64,000 nt of DNA from Acanthopleura granulata (lineage: Eukaryota > Mollusca > Polyplacophora > Chitonida > Chitonidae), in assembly GCA_016165875.1 (NCBI GenBank), contig JABBOT010000002.1, positions 24,132,265-24,196,264 of the forward strand, given 5' to 3'. Each line of letters begins with the position of its first letter. Within the stretch, counting starts at the first letter, position 1. Shown here in pieces: positions 13,360-25,429 of the stretch. Under the pieces are notes generated by a model. That model did no database searches, had not been told where the DNA came from, and saw only the letters and a list, made by a program, of their open reading frames with translations. Both the position numbers and the translations under genes were made by a program.

Positions 13360-14595
13360 TGAGACGATATGTCGAATGTATGCTGGTTTTGAAAACTGCC
13401 TCTGGGAAGTCTAGCGAGTAGCCATATTTTTTTAGCTATATGTCAGTCCAACGTATTGTAGAATCTATATTGGGTTTTGATAGATTCCATTCGTAGACCT
13501 TTGTGGCATGTATCGTCAGCTCATCTATATATGCCTTTGCAATGTTAGAGTGACCTTTCCCAGTGTGTTTTTTTGTTAAGTGAAGATTTTGATAGAGGGA
13601 ACGGTGTTCAGAGTAGGTTTGCTCTGGAGATTGTGATTCTTGATCGTAGCCGGATATTGTCTTAAAACTCTTTTGAGACACCGCTAAATATAATCTCATG
13701 AAGAACACATCAAAGGATGGCTGGTTACGAAATATATAATCCGCTTATATTTATCAAGTTTATCAAGGATATCAGTATTCTAATGCTCTATGGACTATTA
13801 AAGTACCTGAAGTCAAGTAGATTGTATCTCTCAAGATATGAAATCAAAAAAGATTGTTGGTAAACATATTTTGGACATGAAATGTGTATAAAAGATTAGC
13901 TTGATTCGTAATAAAACAGATAATTCGATCTGTTTCTCCCATCCGAGTCGTCTTTATGTTCCTTCTTAGGGGACGCCTGTATCATAAGTCTCAAAGCAAC
14001 ACCGAGCCGAGCCTGGAGAGTTAAATAGAGTATATGTAAAGTCGTCCCTGGTCCATCTCTCATGACAAGCCCACATCAGTACAAAAGAAAACGGATCCAA
14101 AAAGTTTACAGTATGTTATGTCACATTACTGCTTAGATTAACAGGGGCTACAAGCTTTCCAAGTGTGGGTGGCTGGTGTACTCGTGATTGACTACACAGA
14201 GGCGATCCCGTTTTTCTATTGATGGCACGGTATTTCGTTATGATAACTTATAACGAAAAAGGTAAGATTCTAGATTTGGTGACATTTTATGTCCAGTACC
14301 CAAGGCTCAAAGGCACTAATATTGTCCGACTGAAAAGGGACAATGAATTGGTTTTCATACCTAACGCTGTTCTCCATCGACACATTTGTTCAAACATGCA
14401 GTGGTATATTTAATTGCCCTTGATCTGGTCTGATATTTCCCCATCTAATAATCATTCTAACCCACTCACTCAGTTTTAAATTAAGTTGAAATATGTATTT
14501 TTATCCTACGTGCAAGTGCTTCGGGGATTTGGACCGTGGCAATGGGCTAATCATAGTCAGTTTTACAGCTGACTTATTTCCATGGTTTTGACCGT
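13360..14595. other. No gene recognised
   Basis: No exon, RNA gene or mobile element could be supported. Frames such as 13436-13708 minus carry no family motif. Confidence 0.4.
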
Positions 14596-14599
14596 TCAG

Positions 14600-14740
14600 T
14601 GAGTTCACTGTCCGAGAAACTCTTTCGCCTATGCGCCTATGAGTAAATTTGCGTGGGAGAATGCTTACCAACCAATGCTAGACATTTTGGCATGGAAATC
14701 GAACTTTCGTTGACGTGGCTACTATTTGTAAGATCCCATT
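14600..14740 (+). repeat. Diverged repeat family B, copy 1
   Basis: Resembles 23135-23275 over about 140 bases. Shared blocks are ATTTGCGTGG followed by AGAA, CTACCAAC or TTACCAAC, then ATGGAAAT, and CGTGGCT. This is an old dispersed duplication with no coding signal. Confidence 0.5.
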
Positions 14741-14939
14741 TGTGTTAGTCTGATCCAGGACCAATCTCCGTCCAGATGAGCCCCCCAATACACCCTCCAA
14801 ACCTTGTAGCCTCCATCTCAGTATCACAGCTTTAGCTGTGTCAGCTATATGCTACGCTGTAATCCTGTGTAACCCGTAACCTGACGAAGGACACAATATA
14901 GTAACAGTAATTATACGATCAGTTCTAAACTCTTTATAG

Positions 14940-15170
14940 CGGCGTGTAGTAATGAATAATATATCTGGCAATATAGAATGCTTCCCATGCATCAGTCCCA
15001 GGTTACTCTATGTGACACATGACACAGGTTTATTATGTTCTGTACAATGCCATGACATAACAAATTTGGATGACCGAGAAGTTTAAATAAAATCTAACTA
15101 AGTCACATTAAGTAAACAACAGGGGAAGCGGCTTTTATAGGACAACGTGTTAACAGCCATTAACGTTTAC
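14940..15170 (+). repeat. Diverged repeat family C, copy 1
   Basis: Colinear with 18044-18262. Shared blocks are AGTAATGAATA, ATATCTGGC, TTCTGT followed by TGTACTGCCAT or TGTACAATGCCAT, and TAACAGCCATTAACGTTTA in a reordered form. With family A, it suggests tandem duplication of a segment of about 3 kb in the 14.9-20 kb interval. Confidence 0.5.
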
Positions 15171-15179
15171 GGATGAACA

Positions 15180-16355
15180 AGCCTCTGCTCCGATTGAGCC
15201 TTTATTAGAAATATAAACTCCATTTGTGCGCAAGCGGAGCTGTGTTACACAGTGCAGATATTTAGGTTGCGGAAGCGATGTATACCATCTTTGTGTAGTA
15301 TATCACTGAATAACATTCACTACATATAATGGGACTCCTGAATCATAATGTGTAATAATCTATGCTTAACCCACCAGTAATTCAGAAAGTGGTTTGTTTG
15401 TAATGTTCTGTTTCTGTGTTAAATTTCTAAACTTCTACCGCAAAAATTGTACTGTCATACGCATTCAGCCACCAAAAGCCCGCCGACTGTCCTATTTATA
15501 TATCTATTTCATTGTGGTATAACTTTTTCTGCATATACGATGGTAGTGAATTTTAATGGTGTTGAAAACCTGATTGGCCGGGATAATGCGTCGACCTTTG
15601 GCAAGTTACTGACGATCTTGTGACGTACACACTTGTTATTGAAGACATTTTAATTTCAAGGAAAGTGTCAAGTGCGCCACTAGCACAGCCTAGCCTTGAT
15701 CGTCACCAAGGCCCCGGGAGCAATAAGAGCGGGAGAATTCAAATTACAAGTTCCATGCCTAAAGCCGGAATTGAACTCTTACCTCGTGTGCCAGTTGTAT
15801 GGAGTTTTACACCTTGCCATACAGCAACCACATTCCCCTTGGCTGTACATACATAAATTATTGTTTTTGATTTACCGCTAAAGTCATGTATCCGTGAAAA
15901 ATGTGTTAGATCTGGATAGTGTTTTTGTATTTTCTAAATCTGAATTCTGACTCTCGGGTTTAACAAATCAACAAACTCAAGGCTAATTTCTTGTCCTTAA
16001 TTGGTAGTAAGGTATCAATGTCTGGTCTTACGATTATAAATGTTTGATAGTTTTGGAGACGATGGTTGTAACATTTTCATAGTCCCCAGTTCGGTTTTGA
16101 CTTAGTTTTGACTTTGGTACATACCGTTTTTCAACAGCTGTTGGAAACCCATGCATTGGTGTTAATGGAACTTGTGTACCACTGTCTGGAAACTGCTAAA
16201 CACAAAGTGTTCGTTTCGTGAACAAAGTATTTACATAAGTGGTGGACAAGGTGATGACCCGGGTGCAGTTCCCTCGTACCTTGTCTTCGCTGACACAGCC
16301 TCACTGACAGTCCATTCGCCTTCCTACCATTTTAACATCCACCCTCTAGCCAAGG
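15180..16355. other. No gene recognised
   Basis: Small frames only (for example 15620-15856 plus), with no recognised motif. I could support no RNA gene or mobile element here. Confidence 0.4.
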
Positions 16356-16359
16356 TGTC

Positions 16360-16735
16360 AAGTTAAAGACTGTCGTCCTGAAAACGGGAGACACTTTCTC
16401 GTTACAATCTAGTTCCCTTAGCATATTGACCAGGCCTTAGGAATACAAATTTGAATAATGTCACTGTTAATTTCTTCCCAAGTCCTTCACCTGACAGTAA
16501 TCGTCGTTCGTGAGCCAAGCCCACTGTTCATCAGCCCAAAATCGCGTTAGCGCGGAGCACGGATGAAGTGGTCAGCTCTTCCAGTGCCACACATTGATGG
16601 GAAGGTTTAGTTGATTAACACTTCTGATTAGCTAATTTAACACCCCGTTACCAGACAGCCAGAACCGCATCCATCGCACACGTGGACGTGGTACAAACGA
16701 GATGAAACAATCCATTAACTTGGTAAACTGAGTCT
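16360..16735 (+). repeat. Diverged repeat family A, copy 2
   Basis: Colinear with 10262-10612 and 19738-20010. It shares GACACTTTCTCG (GATACTTTCTCG in copy 3), AATAATGTCACTGTTAA and GATGAAGTGGTCAGC. It lies about 6.1 kb after copy 1 and 3.4 kb before copy 3. Confidence 0.65.
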
Positions 16736-16739
16736 ACAT

Positions 16740-18040
16740 GGAGAAGGAGGGACATAACTCCCTGTTAATTGATCATTTCGCCTTTTCCACAGCGTAACAA
16801 GTGTTCCTTTATGTCTTCACATATTCGTATTTCGACCATTACCAGTAGGGCACTTCTCTTTGAAACAGCAGCGGGAGTGTTCGTGGATAGTCAAGTTGTT
16901 TTCGAAAAGGAAAAAAATCAATGCGTGAAATGTGAATTCCTTTGTCACTTTTTTTTACATTTCGTTCCCTTATTTTTTTATCCGTCTGAAGGAAAATTTA
17001 TTGTTCTAATTTTCAAACACTGACCAAAAGCATGCCTTCCAAAATTACACCCCAGTATTAAGGGACCAAGCCATATTTAACAAGGAAGTGGAGAAGGAGG
17101 ATGCCAATAGAAATTTGTCACAAAAAGCCCCAGTTCTGTTAATATTTCCATTAGAAAAGATACTGGTCTTACAGGGCATGAACTTCAAAGTTACAAGAAG
17201 TACAGCTAGATTGTTGGACACAAGGTCGGATCCTGATTGTTATTTACATGTTTTATCAGATACTTTTACAAGACATTTGGCTTTGTTGTTTCTAGAGACT
17301 ATTCAATTCTCTTGTATGTAGTTTTAAATATGTTCGGTCTTATATGAAATGTGCCAAAAAGACTGGCCATTGTTCAGCTGATGGTAAACACATGAATTAT
17401 TTCACGGATAATTTCACTTTGGGTTTATACCGGTTTGTAAAACATCGCCAATAGTTAGACTCGCTGTGAGTCTATTACAATGTGATATGGCGGTCACAAG
17501 CTGACAAACTTTTTTTCAAGCGAGTGTTTTTAGTACAATAACGGTGTGTTAACTTTATGTCAGTCTTCCACTTCTAAGTGGCTGTAAAATGTTGTATATA
17601 TCAGAACGTTAAAAATATGACGGCTTATAAATGCTTGGTGTTACATGTGTTACGCTCAAGACACTGGAAAAAACTGATATGTCAGTTGTTATCGTGGTAG
17701 TGACATTGGCGCCTCCTGTACATAGTTACCATTTTTGTACGCCGTTTTCTTTTACTTGGATTGATAAACTTGCACGGGGAGTGGTCCACCGAGCAATGCC
17801 AAACAAGTTACTGTGAAAACTGGGCATTCAGTGATGAGGCTCATATATATCGCTGGCTCAGGTTTGCCTACCGAGTCTTACTCTGTCTTCCCGTCAGCAC
17901 AGACATGTGAACTGCGTGGGCTTATTCAATGGCCTTATTTATGTCGACTGTGCATTACGCTATATTTTTGTATATACCGATTCTAGGACCACGTTATAGG
18001 GAATGGCTCCATTATAAGATGACATTGAATGTGTTTCTAC
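16740..18040. other. No gene recognised
   Basis: AT-rich. Frames such as 16769-17023 and 17088-17321 plus lack motifs and were not accepted. Confidence 0.4.
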
Positions 18041-18043
18041 TGA

Positions 18044-18262
18044 TGTGCAGTAATGAATATTGATGATGATATCTGGCTCGTCGAGCAATCCAAGGTTAAT
18101 ATTTCAGAAAGACGTAAGGTAAATGTTCGGTGTTTGTTCTGTTCGGTGTACTGCCATCATGTGATAAAAGCCAGGGCGGCATAGAAGCGCTCATTAAACT
18201 TTGCTAATTGACATTAAATAAACAAGACCAAGAACAGAACATTACGTTTATAGCCGTTAACA
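18044..18262 (+). repeat. Diverged repeat family C, copy 2
   Basis: Partner of 14940-15170, offset about 3.1 kb. The similarity is patchy with indels but in the same order and orientation. Confidence 0.5.
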
Positions 18263-18269
18263 CGGGCAA

Positions 18270-19735
18270 GCCAGTCCTATACATAATTACCGACGATACA
18301 CAATATTCACGTGCACATCAATCGAACTGTTTTAGTCATAAGACATATAAAGCTTGTGTCGCCAAAGTACATCATCCTCAAAGAGACGATCACTTTGAAT
18401 TCAGATTTTAATCATTCTCCATATAGTAGTGTTTCATACTGTAAAGTGTAGAGAACAAACAAAACAACCATTTCCAATTATATTGGGCAACATCATGGAG
18501 CCATATAGAAATTCTACTCTCGCCACACAGGCATGTATGACAACGCTCACTATATAAATAGATCGCTATATGTCAGGTAACATCACAAGACGACACTGTT
18601 TCCATGGGTACACACAATAAAACTTGCTGTAAAACTATTTAGAGTAGAGACAGTCCCCGGCTCCTTAACACCTATCCCATATCTGACGGTGGGAATTTGC
18701 CAACCTGTGTTGTGTACGGTGAATGAGTATCTCCCTCCAGAAATCGCCAGATGTGTTTAAAATCGCTTGGAAAGAATGAGGTTTATTTAGAAAAAATGAT
18801 AAACTTTATTTTGTGGTTCTAAACCCAGAGTGGTCAAACGCCATTTAAAAAAACAGGACAGTAATGCACCAAAACTAAGTGTCTGTAAGAAGACTTGATG
18901 TTGAGATCATGAGTCTCAGAAGGACACCACATTACATAAGACAGGGACACCTCAGTATAAAAGATATAGACACCACGTATTATAAAATAAAACATCACAT
19001 TATGTAACAGGCACTCTAACCACATCCGTAAGTTATCATGACTTGTAATGAACACTCTAACCACATCCATGTGCAACCATGGCAAAGGTTCTTGTAAATG
19101 GGGAGATAAAAAAAACATATAGCATTGGAAACAAAATAAGAGAGCAATATTTTATTGCTCTCCATTGTCGGCGCGATTGTTTCTCGGTTTGTAATGAATT
19201 AAAGAAACGAGAGTAATCTTTATAAAAATAAATTTTTATTTATTCGTTTATTTATTGATGGCAAGTTATTGTAACCAACGGCCTATATAAGCAGTTAGGA
19301 CCGAATATTGGGAATGGCTTTCTGAAAGTAAATGTGTTAACCTGGTTTTAATCAAAGGTTTTGTAGTTTGTAAATATACACACTTATAACTTAAAGCAGG
19401 TGTATGAGGTGTTGTAATGTGGCATTGTTGCACTGATCGAAATAATTTGCTAATTGGCTAATATATTTGGTAAAAGCCGGATGTACGAAGAGAATAACGT
19501 CAGAAATTTAAGCATACACTACAAAGAGACCAACGTAACTGTCGCTACGTCAGTATTGATAATTGCTCGTGTACCTGTATACCCTTTTCTAGCAACTGAT
19601 AAATTACATGACCTATAAAACAAACAATGTATTTATGTATGGAAAGGATCAAGTGAAAATCCGTCTGTAATGTTGCTGGGTGTTCCAAGTATGCAGACGG
19701 CCATGTGGCGAGGCCGCCATGCGCTTCCAAACCAA
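18270..19735. other. No gene recognised
   Basis: No supported exon. The 94-codon minus frame at 18834-19118 has no recognised family features. Confidence 0.4.
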
Positions 19736-19737
19736 GG

Positions 19738-20010
19738 CGTCGAGTTACAGACGGATCTAAAAACGGATGATACTTTCTCGGTACAACTTACTTCTCAAAG
19801 CAGACTTGCCACGCCTTGGGGATACAAATGACAATAATGTCACTGTTAATTTCTTCCCTAGTCCATTGCATGAAAGTAAGCAGGCATCATGAATAAACCC
19901 TTGAGTTCATGAGGTTCAGAAAGTATTAGTTCACCGCTCAGATGAAGTGGTCAGCGTTTCCAATTCCAGAGAGAAACGATTATCTGATCTAAAGTCGTTA
20001 TTAGCTCACA
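19738..20010 (+). repeat. Diverged repeat family A, copy 3
   Basis: Matches copy 2 closely around AATAATGTCACTGTTAA and the following TTCTTCCC, then GATGAAGTGGTCAGCG. It is cut on its 3' side by a SINE-tail-like segment beginning near 20045. Confidence 0.65.
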
Positions 20011-20044
20011 CCATCCTAAACGTGGGAGTTAGGAAAACTGGATA

Positions 20045-20225
20045 TTTATTTATTTGGTCGTTGTTAAACGCCATACTCAAGAACTGTCTAAAATATGATG
20101 GTGGTTAGTTTTATGTGTTGAACAGAAGCTCCACGGGTTCGGCCAAATAGTAATGCTGGTCTGAAGCTGGTGGACATGTTCAGCAAAAACAGCTGTAAGG
20201 CTGATATAGATTACCCCATTCACTG
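20045..20225 (-). repeat. SINE fragment, antisense and decayed
   Basis: Reads as the reverse complement of the SINE tail: TATTTATTTATTTGG, then GTTAAACGCCATACTCAAGAA, which is the complement of the TTCTTGAGTAyGGCGT tail motif. The body after it is strongly diverged. Confidence 0.5.
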
Positions 20226-20229
20226 TGTA

Positions 20230-21010
20230 GACAGATCAGCAAAGTATCAGCCAAAAATTATGGGTTTATAGGGTTTTTTTATTCGCCATTTACTTAGGTT
20301 GGTATGAATCACCCTGTTCATTGCGTAGAAAGTGCAAGTGTCAATAAAAACGTATTAATTTGTTTGCTTCTCGGCTTTAATGCCCTTTGGCACCTGGGGC
20401 GCTTAGCAATACACATGCTGTTATGAAGCTCAGTTTTCTAATGTGAATGCCCTGCTAATGTGCCGTTTTAAGATGTTCATGTCTGTCCACAGCACAACAA
20501 CCAACCTGTTAAAATAATAAGACTGAACAGAATATATCAAATGCATATAAGCCAAGTAAAGCATTTCTAATACTGTCTTATTATCTTGTCGGACAATTAC
20601 ATTGCCTGGAACAGACATGTGTAATTTTCCAATTAACACCCCAAACTAAGAAACAAAGTCGTGTATACCCTTCTATGTTACAGTTAGGCTGCCCACATTT
20701 GTAGGAATAGCTAACAATAGCTGAATCAGATGAATCGTTTAAAGATTATTGCTTATGTCAGTTACTTGGCTTGTACTGTTTAGTGGTATAGACAATATTT
20801 TCCACAAATGCATGTGATTGGTACCCGATGATGGAAACGTGAAGATTATTGTAGATGATAATTTATACATGTATGAAAAATCCTCTGCATGCTTTTCCCT
20901 TGTCATGCAGGTAACTGTCATAGGACATAATTATGTCAACCACAGTTACTAATAACATTATATATATTGTGTATATTTGGCGATGTGTGTAGAAATGCAC
21001 ACACTGTTAG
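20230..21010. other. No gene recognised
   Basis: AT-rich spacer. Small minus-strand frames (20430-20639, 20739-20921) have no recognised features. Confidence 0.4.
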
Positions 21011-21016
21011 TGTAAG

Positions 21017-21212
21017 AGGGGCCTCCGTGGCTCAGTCGGTTAACGCAGCACAATGACCGGAAGCCCCCCACAAATGCGGTCGCTCTGAGTTCAAATCCAG
21101 CTCATGCTGGCTTCCTCTCCGGCTGTACGTGGGGCTCTCCCACCATAATGCTGGCTGCCGTCATATAAGTAAAATATTCTTGAGTACGGCGTAAAACACC
21201 AATCAAATAAAT
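21017..21212 (+). mobile_element. Full-length-looking tRNA-derived SINE
   Basis: The head GGGGCCTCCGTGGCTCAGTC contains a pol III box A, and GAGTTCAAATCC further on matches box B. A body with CATAATGCTGGCTGCCGTC leads into the tail motif ATTCTTGAGTACGGCGT, then AAAACACCAATCAAATAAATA. This is the best-preserved copy of a family that recurs in this window as tails (24.1, 24.6, 39.4 kb) and as antisense copies inside the UBE4A introns. Tails of this kind are common in molluscan genomes (recollection, not checked). Confidence 0.8.
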
Positions 21213-21219
21213 ATTGGTG

Positions 21220-23130
21220 TAAGACGAGTACTGTGGCCTTAACAAGCATCAGACTGTGTTGACCACTTATCACCAAGGTTGGTATAAACACCCACCTCCT
21301 GTGTAGTTTATTCCGCTAACGCCTACGACCCCCGATGTGCCCTGGGCTGGTATGATTAACTTCGATTATCACCGCATGCGGTTACTGAGTGGGGGGAGAA
21401 GGTCTACAATAGCTGGACATTGATAGACATATCTACTATGTCATATATGTCTACTATGTGCAAAACTCACGCAAACTGAATAAATTTCAGTGTGTCATTT
21501 CTTTTTTTTTTTTTTTAAATAAGCAACATTTTAGACAATATGACCGAATACATACGAATAATACAGTAATGTTTAACAGATGATATTTAATACACATTTA
21601 TATTGCCAGAAAGTGTGATGCCGAATCAGCATATCGCATTACATCAATCAGTTGCTACTCAAATTTCATTTTAAGGTCTGTCAATCTGGCATCTAGTTTT
21701 CTATATTTGCCTCTCTTAAGAGGCCTTGATAACGGTGATGAACTCAAAAATGTTCGGATGGGCTTTCTTCACATTGAGATTTAGCTTTCGATGCCAAATG
21801 ATTTGTAGTTCCAGATACAGACTGGTCAAACTCGTGTCCAGATACACTGGGTATAACGGAAAAAACAGCCCTTAACTGTTATACCTGAGAAAGTCTCTAT
21901 AACTGCTCTGTGCATGGCTGTCTCGAAGTCAGTTTGGATGGAAGGCGGATTAAAGAGATCGCCGTGCTGGATTTATGTTGGTAGATATATCTTCTACATT
22001 ATTGAATGATAATTTTGATGTATGATATTTCTGCGTTAACACAGAAATAAGTAGTGTATGGACAGAATCATATTTGTTGTTGTTTTACCTACATTTTGCG
22101 TTAGACACCAGACTCGATTAAAGTGACTACACAATATTAATTAGATAAGTTGCACAACCTGTTCTTACGTGAAAAGTATCACAATCAAAAATACGTTTCA
22201 CCACTTCGAACACGCACATGACGCAAGTGACTTTGTTTCTAACGGTTCAAAACTTATTTTAATACTGTAGTATAGCCTTGTGGCCAACGGACGCGCGTTC
22301 AGGTGCCAAAGTGGCTGAGGAGTTTGTGTGTGTTACGTGATGTGCTGGGGAAGGAACTGATGTGGCTTTACGAGACTACATATCCGAACTGCCAGCGATA
22401 AATTGTGATCCGAGAGAACACCTGGAGACTAACGAACGCTTCCGTTTTAAATCTTTGGGAGATTTTTTCTCCGCTCACATCTACAACCGAGCTGTAGATC
22501 TGCGGTTGGGTATTTTTTGAAGAACAGAATATTTTCTTGGAAAGTCTTCATAGTTCAGAGAGGCAAAGCTCATTCTCGGGGGCTTCCGGTCGGGCGTCAT
22601 CCCGACAGCGCCGGAGGCAAATGGGCATTGCCGAGTCAGGCGCAGGTTGGCCTGTAAATTGTTTGAAGTGTTACTTGACTTGTATACAGGTGCAAGCGTA
22701 GTAGGATGCAAGATGTTGTCGTGAGCAGATCTTTGATGAGGTGTTCTTATTGCGCAGAGTGAATTAACTTTGTAGAAGAAATCTCCAAGATTGCATTGGA
22801 TGTCCGCGGTCTCGAATAGCACACACCTTCATATCAGCTTAATAGCCGTTGACCAATTTATTTGCGTCAGATAAATAATTTAACATCTCTAACTGTCTCT
22901 TATTAACTTAAAAAAGAATGCTCTGGATCATAGATAAAAGAAGGTGAGAATTTACTGAAAGTCGTATTCAAATGTCAGTGATAACTTCATAGACGTGTAG
23001 GCTATCAAGTTTTCAGATGTACTGATCGGAATACAAATATACGCCACACTAAAATTCTAGCCCCATTCTTTTTATCAAAACCCAGGAAATCATTGCCTTT
23101 TCCAGTCGTCTTGATTACCATGGTTATGAT
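21220..23130. other. No gene recognised; one unproven minus-strand frame
   Basis: Contains a minus frame at 22481-22822 (113 codons) whose last 40 residues are rich in Arg, Lys, Ser and Pro. It has no signal peptide, splice context or recognised family, so it was not annotated as a gene. A poly-T run is present near 21500. Confidence 0.35.
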
Positions 23131-23134
23131 GATG

Positions 23135-23275
23135 GCGTCCGCGCTAATTAACCGTCCACAGATACTATCAGGAGTTCATTTGCGTGGAAGAAGACCTACC
23201 AACATACACCAGTCACTTTGTTATGGAAATTGAGTATTCACGGACGTGGCTGGTATCTGTTTGATCACTTTTCGT
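23135..23275 (+). repeat. Diverged repeat family B, copy 2
   Basis: Partner of 14600-14740, in the same orientation and about 8.5 kb away. Confidence 0.5.
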
Positions 23276-23597
23276 TCTGGCCATGTCCGCGGCCAATCCC
23301 CTGTCATCCCATCTCAGCTGGCAACCACGGCCAATAGCGCTGGTTCCGTGCTCTAAATCACAAAACCTATCCGAACCAACGTTACTGAATGCCATGGGTA
23401 TTTATATCGACACATTTGCCCAGTTTGTTATAGCCTACTCTGTGGCAATGAATAATTGATGGTAACAGAATCAGCCTCCGCGACTGATCCGGGTAATTGT
23501 TGTGGACAACGTGAAATAATGTGATATGTTTGTTTTCTTCTGTATACTGAGATCGTGTAGCACAATAGGTGGACGGAGAAACGGTAATGCACCGGAA

Positions 23598-23672
23598 GTG
23601 GGATGTAGCCGAGTGATTAAGGCCGTTGTCTTCAATCGATAGGACTCTCGATCGAGCTCTTGGTTCAGTTCA
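23598..23672 (+). repeat. tRNA-like sequence (type II, Ser/Leu-like) or SINE head
   Basis: TAGCCGAGTGATTAAGG is an excellent pol III box A of the Ser/Leu tRNA type. About 45 bases later, GGTTCAGTTC resembles box B. The central region could form a long variable arm, but the acceptor stem is not convincing. It lies directly before the 54-bp minisatellite. Probably a tRNA-derived pseudogene or SINE head. Confidence 0.5.
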
Positions 23673-24104
23673 GTTCTCGGACAGGTAATCATCGACATTC
23701 CCTATAGATTCCATTGTTCGCTGGACAGTCTCAGACAGGTATTCGTCGATATTCGCTATATATATACTCTTCTCAGGACAGTCTCGGACAGGTAAGGCAT
23801 TCATCTATATTCCCTATAGATTCCACTGTTCTCGGAACAGCCTCGGACAGGTATGCATATATATTCCTTATAGGTCCCACTGTTTTCAAGACAATCTCAA
23901 GTAGCTATTCATAGATATTCGCTATATATACCACTGTTCTCGGGACAGTCTCAGACAGGCATTCATCGATATTCCATATAGATTCCACTGTCCACGAGGC
24001 AATCTCGGACAGGTATTCATCGACATTCCAGACATATTCCACTGTTCTTTGAACAGTCACAGACAGGTAATCTTCAATATTCTCTGGCCGCAGTCGCACA
24101 ACTC

Positions 24105-24160
24105 AAATATTCTTGAGTACGGCGTGCAACACCAATCAAATAAATAAATAAATAAATCGA
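24105..24160 (+). mobile_element. SINE tail inside the minisatellite
   Basis: Carries ATTCTTGAGTACGGCGT, then CAACACCAATCAAATAAATA, the same tail as the SINE at 21017-21212. The tRNA head is missing, so this is a 5'-truncated insertion or a tail carried within a repeat unit. Confidence 0.7.
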
Positions 24161-24564
24161 TATTCCCTATTTAATTCACTGTTCTCAGGACCAGTTTCGG
24201 ACAAGTGTTCTTCGACATTACCTATACGTTCCACTGTTCTCGAGATAGTCTCAAACAGCTATTCGTAGATATTCGCTATATATACCACTGTTCTCGGAAC
24301 AGTCTCCCGCATGTATTCATCGACATTCTCTAAGATTCCATTGTTCTCGCGATAGTCTCGGACAGGTATTCGTGGATATTCCCTGTAGATTCTACTGTTC
24401 TCGGTACACTCTCGGACAGATATTCACCGATATTCCCTATAGATTCTACAAGTCTCGGGACAATTTCGGACAGGTATTCAGCCACATTCTCTACAGATTC
24501 CACTGTTGTTTGGACAGTCCCAGACAGGTACAGTTCGAGATTCCCTGGCCGCCGTCGTACAAGA

Positions 24565-24601
24565 GAAATATTCTTGAGTACGGCGTAAAACACCAATCAA
24601 A

Positions 24602-24632
<31 letters not shown>

Positions 24633-24636
24633 ATCG
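24565..24636 (+). mobile_element. Second SINE tail inside the minisatellite
   Basis: Same tail motif followed by a longer (AAAT)n run, in the same orientation as the copy 460 bases upstream. The segment between the two tails is itself minisatellite, so amplification may have carried the tail along. Confidence 0.7.
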
Positions 24637-24719
24637 ATATTCCCTATGGAATCCACTGCTCTCTAGGACAGGTATTCATCGATATTCCCTATAGATTCTA
24701 CTGCTCTCGGGTAGCAATA

Positions 24720-25280
24720 AAAGATCGATTACGCTGGCGTGGCCATTTCTGTAGTCTTACATGAAGTTCCGATCGTTTACCATCATACTTAAGAATTTTT
24801 CACTTATGTAATAGCGGTCTTTATTAGGAGTGAAAGGAGTCCGAATGCCCCGGGTGTACATCTCGCCTTTGGCGAGCTACTGACGAATTTGTGACCTACA
24901 GACGTCTTCAGTACAAACGCACTCAGGAGAGCTGTTGACCGCTTCACCACCAGGGATCCCGAGAAGCGTGAAAGCCAAGTTACCCTGACTGCGGTTAGGA
25001 ATGTACCTAGACATCCAATGCCACGCGAACAGTCATGGTGAAGGAGGCGCTACATACAGGTCTAAACTCTGATGAAATGGCTGCTGATATAGTTCAAATA
25101 CTTTCTTCAGTTTTCATCAATAGTTTGTCGAGAGCTAAATCCGTCAATAATCCCAGGCTGGTCATACTTCAGGTTCGTGTCTTCTGCCCAGAACGATTAC
25201 AGCGTCCACCCACAGGTTTACATTAGGCTTAATTCTGAATTTCATTCTACGTCAGATCTTGGTGATATTTGGTGAACAAT
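24720..25280. other. No gene recognised
   Basis: A 63-codon plus frame at 25035-25226 has an acidic helix-like start but no supporting splice or promoter context. Not accepted. Confidence 0.35.
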
Positions 25281-25284
25281 AAGG

Positions 25285-25375
25285 TGAGGGTGAGATATAT
25301 ACTTGGACGTACAGGAAAGCCGTTGTCACACGCATGTCAACTAAATATTTTTACCTGTCTGCTCTGATTTCCTGT
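25285..25375 (+). repeat. Diverged repeat family D, copy 1
   Basis: Contains CAGGAAAGCCGTTGTCACAC, followed about 30 bases later by TTTTACCTGTCTGCTCTGA. Both blocks recur in order at 27925-28005. Confidence 0.65.
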
Positions 25376-25429
25376 GCATCCACATTCGTGTGTGCCGGAC
25401 TGCCTATGTGTTAACGTATTAGTATTGAG

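Larger units (their letters stand above)
23675..24710 (+). repeat. 54-bp minisatellite interrupted by SINE tails
   Basis: About 17-19 imperfect copies of a unit of about 54 bp, with the pattern GGACAGGTATTCATCGATAT, then TCCCTATAGATTCCACTGTT, then CTCGGGACAGTCTC. The unit length is divisible by three, so both strands carry periodic 18-residue open frames (minus: EYLSE plus TVES motifs), which I read as by-products. Two SINE tails with (AAATA)n or (AAAT)n runs interrupt the array near 24105-24160 and 24565-24635. Confidence 0.85.

Noticed and set aside
22481..22822. 113-codon minus frame with basic C-terminus
   Set aside because: No signal peptide, domain, acceptor or donor context; it may be chance.
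23905..24596. Minus-strand repeat protein with EYLSE motifs
   Set aside because: Derived from the 54-bp minisatellite and interrupted by SINE tails and stops.
23675..24710. Possible CRISPR-like array of regularly spaced repeats
   Set aside because: Eukaryotic context; no constant repeats alternating with unique spacers, the whole 54-bp unit is repeated.
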